From positions 1-10,923 of the forward strand of contig JAQGMD010000092.1 in NCBI GenBank assembly GCA_028292565.1: a stretch of DNA of 10,923 nucleotides, written 5' to 3'. A program made the position numbers and the translations under genes. Within the stretch, counting starts at the first letter, position 1. Every line of letters starts with the position of its first letter. Source of the stretch: Burkholderia sp. GTDB taxonomy: Bacteria; Pseudomonadota; Gammaproteobacteria; Burkholderiales; Burkholderiaceae. Shown in pieces: positions 6,513-10,923 of the stretch. The notes under the pieces were generated by a model. It searched no databases. It saw only the letters and a program-made list of their open reading frames with translations, and was not told where the DNA came from.

Positions 6513-6719
6513 ATGTCGGGATCCGTCGCCATTTCGTTAGTCTTCGCGGGTCTTTTCAGCTTCCAAAGCCCAGAAGAGGCAAGAAAAAACATAATCCCTG
6601 TTCAGCGCAATGAAGTATGCTGCTTGCAGCCAAACGGATCATTCGTACTAACGTTTCAGTATAACTGCACACATGTCCTAAAAGGCATTCCAGTTTTGAT
6701 GGATAGGTGCCGTCGCTAA
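6513..6719 (+). CDS. Small unknown protein, possibly exported
   Basis: This is a 68-residue ORF starting at ATG 6513 with AAGGAG at 6501-6506, six bases upstream; the site decides for this start over longer in-frame readings from 6453. The N-terminus (MSGSVAISLVFAGLFSFQSP) has a hydrophobic core that could be a short signal or anchor, although it lacks early basic residues. The rest holds three Cys before the end (EVCCLQP, YNCTH) plus one near the C-terminus (DRCRR), which would suit an exported disulfide-bonded peptide. It is AT-rich compared with its surroundings and lies between two IS630-type pieces. The TAA stop sits at the edge of the downstream IS630 element. Function is unknown. Confidence 0.45.
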   Translation: MSGSVAISLVFAGLFSFQSPEEARKNIIPVQRNEVCCLQPNGSFVLTFQYNCTHVLKGIPVLMDRCRR

Positions 6720-7750
6720 CTGAGCGTTTTTCAGCTTGCACAGATTCAGCTGATCTGATTCTCCGCTGCTAATGGAGCAGCGAGATTGGTGATGACGGCA
6801 CCTTTGTCGCAGGACTTGCGGCGACGCCTGGTTCGGGCGGTAGATGCGGGCAGTTCGGCGCGTGAGGCAGCGCGACGCTTCGAGGTCAGCGCCTCGGCCG
6901 CCATCAAGCTGATGCAGCGCGTGCGTGAGACCGGCAGCACCCAGCCGGCCCGGATCGGCGGCTACGCAAGCCAATGCTCGACGGGCACGCGGCCTTGCTG
7001 CACGAGCTGACCTCGGTAAAGCCCGGCATCACGCCGGCCGAGATCCAGGATGATCTGCGCGAGCGCGGCAACCGGGCCGGCTCGCTATCGACAATCTGGG
7101 CCATGCTGCGCCGGCTTCACTTGTCACACAAAAAAAGTCCTGCGCGCGGCTGAGCAGGACCGGCCCGATATCGCTGACCATCGCAAGCAGTGGCGGGTGT
7201 GGCAGCGATTCATGGACCCTGCCTCCTTCGTGTTCCTGATGAAACGGGAGCCGCCACCAACATGGTCCGCGGCTATGGCTGGGGTCCCAGGGGCGAGCGC
7301 CTGGTGGGTGCCGCGCCGCACGGACACTGGCGCACCACCACCTTCGTAGTCGGCCTGCGCAGCACGGGCCTCGTCGCGCTCCTGGTGCTGGATGGCCCCA
7401 TGACCGGCGAAGCGTTCCGCGCCTATGTCGAGCAATTCCTCGCGCCCGCACTCTCGCAGTGTGACGTGGTGGTGATGGACAGTCTCAGCGCCCACAAGGT
7501 CCCCGGCATCGAGGCGGTCATTCGGGCCCGCGGCGCCAGCCTACTTTACCTGCCGCCCTACAGCCCCGACCTGAACCTCACTGAGCAGGCCTTCGCCAAG
7601 CTCAAGGCGCTGCTGCAAATAGCCGCTGCTCGGACCCAGGAGACGCTCTGGGCCACTATCGGCCACCTACTCGACCGCTTCAGCCCAGACGAATGCCGCA
7701 ACTATCTCGCACACTCCGGCTATGCGTGCGAGTAACACGAAAATGCTCTA
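6720..7750 (+). mobile_element. IS630-family insertion sequence, nearly full length, decayed
   Basis: The boundaries are taken from imperfect inverted termini: GAGCGTTTTTCAGC at 6722 on the left, and on the right GAAAATGCTC ending at 7748, whose reverse complement is GAGCATTTTC. A TA dinucleotide lies at 7749-7750 and another at 6717-6718, consistent with the TA target used by this family, although three extra bases precede the left repeat. The length of about 1.03 kb fits the family. It holds one transposase gene, which is broken. Confidence 0.6.
6792..7735 (+). pseudogene. IS630-family transposase, broken by several indels
   Basis: From ATG 6792 the sequence reads MTAPLSQDLRRRLVRAVDAG and SAREAARRFEVSASAAIKLM, an N-terminal HTH. 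The frame then breaks in three places compared with the family pattern. At about 6965 one base is missing before AAGCCAATG. At the A7 run 7130-7136 and the following GTCC the family reading SHKKK...LRAAEQDRPD needs a shift. At about 7237 one base is missing in FVFLDETG. The final frame holds DETGAATNMVRGYGWGPRG, VVVMDSLSAHKVPG, LYLPPYSPDLNLTEQAFAK and the end FSPDECRNYLAHSGYACE. The DDE residues are recognisable (DET, MDSLSAHK, LTEQ), but the usual N-P-x-E context is altered. Some family members use programmed slippage at A-runs, yet a single -1 slip here does not restore the frame. Confidence 0.8.
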
Positions 7751-7785
7751 AAGGTGCGCCGTGGCTTTCCAATAATTTCCCGGCT

Positions 7786-8130
7786 TTAACGTCGCCGTCG
7801 GGAATTCTTCGATCCGGTCTCCCGATGTTTCTTGTACTCCTCTTTCGTAATGACGCTTATGCTCTCGTCTGTGAGGGGGACCGCATCGCCCTCCGCCTTT
7901 GCAAGGGCACTCGCGAGGTCAGATCGGAGGGCTTATCGCGGCTCGTAGCTTACACCCACTTCTGGCAGGAGGCGCTGCAATGTCTCTCTCGGCTTGGAAG
8001 GCAGCTCCGCTCCATCGCTGCTCATACTCCGAGTTAACTTAAGCGCATGCTTGATAAGATCGGCGCGTCTCGTCCAGTCGTCTGCGATGAAATCACAGAC
8101 GATCCAGTCAACCCAATATGTCCTAAATTT
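7786..8130 (-). pseudogene. Coding-like remnant behind the caspase gene, no start and one internal stop
   Basis: Directly after the TGA and in-frame TAG that end the caspase gene, the same minus-strand frame stays protein-like. It begins TYWVDWIVCDFIADDWTRRA and continues DLIKHALKLTRSMSSDGAEL, PSKPRETLQRLLPEVGVSYE and PR. A TAA at 7933-7935 interrupts it. It then runs on as ALRSDLASALAKAEGDAVPL, TDESISVITKEEYKKHRETG and a basic end SKNSRRRR to a TAA at 7786-7788. No ATG, GTG or TTG precedes the Trp-rich part; the first ATG is at 8025. Codon choice and amino acid composition look real, and other frames here are poorer. I do not recognise a family. The likeliest reading is a decayed gene with a lost start and one nonsense mutation. 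Confidence 0.45.
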
Positions 8131-8136
8131 ACACTA

Positions 8137-9435
8137 TCACGGCGGCATAAGAATTGTAGAGCCGGGTGAGAAAGCTTGGATGTCCTGCGAAGTTGCCGAG
8201 TAACGATCACCGCTTGATCTCTGCACGACCGCAGACGCCTGACGACCTTGAACGATAGTGTACACTCTCGTTCCGGGCGGGAGAGGTGTCTGTGAGCGAA
8301 AGATGAAGTAGTTGTCCCCCGGGAAACTGCGGTCGACCACTCCGATCGACCTTGGTGATGCCAGTGGCGGCGGCATTGCGCCTGCGGGGGCTGGGCGCGC
8401 GGAAGGGATAGGCGGAACCGGGGGCGAGGCGGTTGGCGGGCGACGCAGCTCGGCGATCCGATTGCGCGCAAGGCCCCTGAATCGCCCACGCGGAAACTGC
8501 CTCAAATATTCCTCAAAGTCGGAGGGATTCCGGCTCCCCTGCAAGCTCTGCCAAAATGCCAGATCCAGTGTATCCGGCGATGGCAACGGCGCAAGAGGCG
8601 GCGATGCTGGAAGCGTCGCGAGTGGGGCGTTCTGCGGCGCCGGTAACGACGCGGCAGCAGGTACCAAGACGATCTCCCCCGTCAGAGACGAGTGATCCCA
8701 GGGTACCTGCCGCCGGCCCGTTGCGATAAGGACCGATTCTCGGACGCGGCGCATTACAAGCCCAATCTCAAGTCCCGGTGTGGCAATGTGTTGTACAAGG
8801 GCGGCAGTGAAGGGGCTATGCGGCCCTTCGCCATCAAGCGCAACGTTGCCTGGTTGAGTGGCATACGCGACCAGCGTGCCGACGCCGCCATGTATTTGAG
8901 CGAGGCCTGGACTTACCGCGGCCGAGCGCGTGCCCATCGAGCGAGCCAAGCTGCGCGCCAGCGGGTTATCCCTGCAGGCATCTAGAAAGATGAGACTGGC
9001 CTGCGCGGCACTCTCAGCGACCCGTAGGACCCGCGCCACTGGCACGGCCTCAAACTCCACGTCCCGCTCGCGCTCGAGCCGCGCATCTACAGGCATAAGA
9101 TAGCTCTCGCCCCCGACCTGCAGCCCATGGCCCGCGTAGAACACGAGGCCCAGCCGCCCACCATCGAGGCGATCTCCGAACGAGCGTAGACGTTCGTCCA
9201 TGGCGCGGCGGTCGAGGTTCAGGCCGAGGATGACGTCGAATCCAGCCCCGCGCAGAATCTCGGCCATGCGGCGGGCATCGTTCGTAGGGTTTGGCAGCCG
9301 GGGCGCGTGTTGATACGCGCCGTTGCCAATCACGAGTGCGACCCTGCGCTCCGTCTGAGCCAGTGCCAAGAGGGGAACAACAACGAGAACGACTGCGATT
9401 AGGGCAACCCGTAAAAGGGCACGCTCTGCCTGCAT
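8137..9435 (-). CDS. Secreted caspase-like (peptidase C14) protein
   Basis: This is a 432-residue protein. Residues 1-26 form a signal peptide (hydrophobic ALIAVVLVVVPLLALA, cleavage near LAQT). The caspase p20-like domain spans about residues 30-256: RVALVIGNGAYQHAPRLPNP, NDARRMAEILRGAGFDV, FYAGHGLQ with the catalytic His103, ESYLMPVD, and SLIFLDACRDNP with the catalytic Cys154. YATQPGNVALDGEGPHSPFT and WDHSSLTGEIVL follow, as in bacterial caspase homologues. A Pro/Ala linker leads to FWQSLQGSRNPSDFEEYLRQ and FPRGRFRGLARNRIAEL (about 294-330), a segment often found C-terminal in alphaproteobacterial caspase-like proteins. Another Pro-rich linker and a short unassigned C-terminal domain with NYFIFRSQ follow. 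These enzymes cut after Arg or Lys in the families studied; the periplasmic location is inferred from the signal peptide. The start has a weak AGG just upstream. The gene lies 82 bases after a probable lipoprotein gene on the same strand. Confidence 0.88.
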   Translation of the reverse strand: MQAERALLRVALIAVVLVVVPLLALAQTERRVALVIGNGAYQHAPRLPNPTNDARRMAEILRGAGFDVILGLNLDRRAMDERLRSFGDRLDGGRLGLVFYAGHGLQVGGESYLMPVDARLERERDVEFEAVPVARVLRVAESAAQASLIFLDACRDNPLARSLARSMGTRSAAVSPGLAQIHGGVGTLVAYATQPGNVALDGEGPHSPFTAALVQHIATPGLEIGLVMRRVRESVLIATGRRQVPWDHSSLTGEIVLVPAAASLPAPQNAPLATLPASPPLAPLPSPDTLDLAFWQSLQGSRNPSDFEEYLRQFPRGRFRGLARNRIAELRRPPTASPPVPPIPSARPAPAGAMPPPLASPRSIGVVDRSFPGDNYFIFRSQTPLPPGTRVYTIVQGRQASAVVQRSSGDRYSATSQDIQAFSPGSTILMPP

Positions 9436-9517
9436 TCACCTACGGATCCGCTTTTCCATTCGGCCTAGAATCGGGCCGGCGCGATCTGGCAGTTTCGGCA
9501 AGTAAATAAGCCTGCAT

Positions 9518-9898
9518 TCACTCAATACGTGCTCCCAGCGAGCGCAGGGCAGTCGCAACGCGCCGCGCTTGTTCCGGTGTGGTGCCAGTGATCTCATACG
9601 TTCCACCGCCGACGCAGCCGCTTATAATGCCAGTGATAGTGGTCCGCCTAAGCCAAGAATCGTAGACGACGGCACCAACCTCGTGGAACTCGATGGGCAC
9701 ACTCCTAAAAAAGCACGTTACGCCCTCAAGCCAAGGCCGGGCTGCCCATCTGGGTGAAACCTCTTCGGCAATAATGCGGCGAGCAACTTCGCGGGGCATC
9801 AAGTCGGCTTCTGCATCGACTCGAGCCGAGCAGCCAGTAAAAATAACGAGTGTGAGCCCGACCATTAGCGCAACGCGTTTCTGGAACTGTTTTAGCAT
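9518..9898 (-). CDS. Small probable lipoprotein upstream of the caspase gene
   Basis: The chosen start is the ATG at 9896-9898, which has GGAGAG (about 9908-9913 on the minus strand) at a proper distance; the longer reading from 9946 has no such site. The 126-residue product begins MLKQFQKRVALMVGLTLVIF and then TGC, giving a basic n-region, hydrophobic core and lipobox-like IFTGC with Cys23 as the lipidation site. The mature part has two further Cys (TCFFRS, SGCVGGG) that could pair. It ends with GTYEITGTTPEQARRVATAL and RSLGARIE. I do not recognise a family. Same strand and close spacing to the caspase gene suggest co-transcription, and both products would be exported, so a shared envelope role is possible but unproven. 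Confidence 0.65.
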   Translation of the reverse strand: MLKQFQKRVALMVGLTLVIFTGCSARVDAEADLMPREVARRIIAEEVSPRWAARPWLEGVTCFFRSVPIEFHEVGAVVYDSWLRRTTITGIISGCVGGGTYEITGTTPEQARRVATALRSLGARIE

Positions 9899-9969
9899 TA
9901 AAGGGTCTCTCCAGATGAAGTTACGCAGCACGAGTCGTTGTTCCACCTGCGGTATTAAATCAGTTACAA

Positions 9970-9981
9970 AGAATGCATTCT
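9970..9981. repeat. Perfect 12-base palindrome upstream of the lipoprotein gene
   Basis: AGAATGCATTCT is fully self-complementary and lies about 70 bases before the lipoprotein start on the minus strand. It could be an operator half-site pair, but palindromes of this length also occur by chance. Confidence 0.25.
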
Positions 9982-9983
9982 AT

Positions 9984-10115
9984 TCAATCGTCTAATTCTT
10001 TGAGATAGTGAAGGCGGCTCGCTAACGGATTGTCTAGCGCATCCAGCTGCGAGCCTAGGCCGCGAGTTGGTGGTGGATCAAGCGGTGTTTCTGGATAGTT
10101 TTGCGATTGATACGA
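9984..10115 (-). pseudogene. Possible 3' remnant of a gene upstream of the lipoprotein
   Basis: On the minus strand the frame ending at TGA 9984-9986 reads SYQSQNYPETPLDPPPTRGL then GSQLDALDNPLASRLHYLKE and LDD. Its composition looks protein-like. A TGA at 10116-10118 closes it upstream and no start codon is available. It might be the end of a gene once preceding the lipoprotein in the same operon, cut by later insertions. Chance cannot be excluded. Confidence 0.25.
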
Positions 10116-10163
10116 TCACGATCGAGTAGACTGGGCTGCCCACGGTTGACGCAGAGGGAGCCC

Positions 10164-10305
10164 AATGCCCGCTTCCTCCTCCGGGTAATGTATGCTCGGT
10201 CGGGGCGAAGCTTGGAACCGCAATGAGGCAGTTGCCTGGATACACCGGGCCGCGGCCCAGGGCCATGCGGACGCGCAGACTTGGCTACGGCAGCAGTGGC
10301 TAGAT
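10164..10305 (+). pseudogene. Sel1-repeat protein remnant
   Basis: The plus strand reads NARFLLRVMYA (10164-10196) and then, after an extra base near 10197, GRGEAWNRNEAVAWIHRAAA followed by QGHADAQTWLRQQWL. Together they fit one Sel1-like repeat (aromatic/Leu helix, small-Gly-x-Gly turn, AVxWxxxAAxQGHAxAQ helix). The two parts are in different frames and no start or end of a gene is present. The remnant meets an oppositely oriented IS5-type scrap at about 10305-10318, suggesting disruption by that insertion. Sel1 proteins usually mediate protein interactions, often in envelope or signalling roles. Confidence 0.5.
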
Positions 10306-10307
10306 CC

Positions 10308-10457
10308 ATCGCGCGCGTTGACGGTTCGTGGCTGGCTGCCACGCTTGGCACCGCGGATCAATGGCGCGACTAAAGTCCGCTCACCATCCGTCAGATCGGA
10401 CGGGTAGCGTAGACCACGCCGGTCCGCCGCTCGCCGATGCTCCGCCGTCCACGCCAT
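10308..10457 (-). pseudogene. IS5-family (IS1031/IS402-type) transposase, N-terminal scrap
   Basis: From the ATG at 10455-10457, preceded by GGAGG (10465-10469) with a seven-base spacer, the product reads MAWTAEHRRAADRRGLRYPS, then DLTDGERTLVAPLIRGAKRG and SQPRTVNARD. This is the typical N-terminus of IS5-family transposases (RYPSDLTDxEW...LIPPAKRGGRPRTV). After about 50 residues the similarity ends, although the frame stays open to 10116. The catalytic domain is absent. Confidence 0.7.
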
Positions 10458-10664
10458 CCTGCCGCCTCCGCGAACCGAGCACAGGGACCGCGAATCACAA
10501 CCGATTCAGGGATGCAACTTTTTGCGGATCAGTTCTTAGAGAGACAACATCGTCACCAAGAGGCCCGGTCCATGGCTATCGGCACACGTTAGGCACCTGG
10601 ACGCCTCCAAAAACCCCTGGCTCGCGGGCTGATGACCTGATTCACTTCAAGGATCACGGCTGGG
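10458..10664. other. Spacer between two IS5-type pieces
   Basis: I see no gene. The stretch should contain the outer ends of the two IS5-family elements, but I could not match inverted repeats by eye. Confidence 0.3.
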
Positions 10665-10923
10665 ATGAGGCGGATGGTGGATCAGCCAGGGTTCTTTGAT
10701 CTGTCGAGCCGGCTGCGGGAGTTGTCCGCGAAGGGCGATGACCTGGAGCGGATCGCGGCCCTGGTGGACTTCACCCAATTCCGGCCCGAGTTGGAGCGTG
10801 CCGTGCCGCGCTCGGACGGCAGCAAGGGTGGCCGCCCAGCCTTCGATCGCGTGCAGATGTTCAAGGTCTTGCTGTTGGCCGCGATGCACGGGCTGTCGGA
10901 CGAGAGATGCGAGTATCTGATCA
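10665..10923 (+). CDS. IS5-family transposase, N-terminal part (runs off the window)
   Basis: An open frame from ATG 10665 (or the in-frame ATG 10674, preceded by GAGG) runs to the window end without a stop. It reads MVDQPGFFDLSSRLRELSAK, GDDLERIAALVDFTQFRPEL, then PRSDGSKGGRPAFDRVQMFK and VLLLAAMHGLSDERCEYLI. The pattern QPGFFD, GDPLERL, SKGGRPxxDxVxMFKxLxLxxxxGLSDExxEYxI is typical of the IS5-family N-terminal domain. About 83-86 residues are visible and the catalytic DDE part lies to the right. It is a different element from the scrap at 10308-10457. Confidence 0.8.
   Translation, partial: MRRMVDQPGFFDLSSRLRELSAKGDDLERIAALVDFTQFRPELERAVPRSDGSKGGRPAFDRVQMFKVLLLAAMHGLSDERCEYLI

Noticed and set aside
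7693..8037. Plus-strand frame of 114 residues after the IS630 element
   Set aside because: It starts inside the transposase in another frame and runs antisense to a more protein-like minus-strand sequence.
8034..8489. Minus-strand frame of 151 residues overlapping the caspase 3' end
   Set aside because: It is another frame of the caspase coding strand, Arg/Ser-rich, with no support.
8312..8985. Two plus-strand frames opposite the caspase gene
   Set aside because: They are antisense to a gene with clear catalytic motifs; their Gly/Ala/Arg-rich content is a GC artefact.
10647..10889. Minus-strand frame of 80 residues at the right edge
   Set aside because: It is antisense to the IS5-family transposase N-terminus, which has the family's motif order.
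1..10923. CRISPR array, tRNA, rRNA or retron-like RNA
   Set aside because: No regularly spaced short repeats, no tRNA-like cloverleaf and no reverse transcriptase motif were seen.

Overview
The window reads as a GC-rich alphaproteobacterial accessory region, probably from the Rhodospirillales/Acetobacteraceae (Roseomonas-like). This is an inference from the GC-rich codon use, from the IS types present (IS1380, IS630, IS3 and IS5 families in forms common in that group), and from the secreted caspase-like protein. There is no rRNA, tRNA, CRISPR array or housekeeping gene. The region is a mosaic of nested and decayed mobile DNA with cargo genes between the pieces.

Left third (1-4550): the 3' end of a large serine recombinase is followed, with an ATGA overlap, by a small helix-turn-helix accessory gene. 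This 3' module occurs three times in the same direction. Copy 1 (2-774) has an intact accessory gene. Copy 2 (2079-2366) lacks its 5' part and carries a nonsense codon. Copy 3 (4052-4550) keeps only the recombinase tail and has a one-base frameshift in the accessory gene. Two single-gene cargos lie between the copies: a stand-alone protein with a type I restriction HsdR-N-like nuclease domain and a RAMA-like C-terminus (821-2062), and a 541-residue, probably all-helical protein of unknown function with a strong GTG start (2448-4073). The stop codon of the second cargo lies inside the recombinase remnant.

Middle (4551-7785): a 5'-truncated IS1380-family transposase with a probable right terminus; an orphan gene resembling the C-terminal toxin domain of polymorphic toxins (minus strand, 5590-6057); the terminus of an IS3-family element joined directly to the terminus of an IS630-family element (6188-6407); a small AT-richer gene for a 68-residue possibly exported peptide (6513-6719); and a nearly full-length IS630-family element whose transposase is broken by at least three indels.

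Right third (7786-10923): three minus-strand units follow one another. They are a small probable lipoprotein (9518-9898), a secreted caspase-like protein with an intact His/Cys dyad (8137-9435), and, in the same frame just after the caspase stop, a coding-like remnant with no start and one internal stop (7786-8130). The right edge holds a frameshifted Sel1-repeat remnant, an N-terminal scrap of one IS5-family transposase (minus), and the intact N-terminus of another IS5-family transposase running off the window (plus).

The likely intact genes that could matter biologically are the restriction-like nuclease, the helical cargo protein, the toxin-like gene, and the lipoprotein/caspase pair. The rest is mostly mobile-element machinery and debris. 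No complete multi-gene system was found; the strongest structural signal is the threefold recombinase-tail module with single-gene cargos between the copies.
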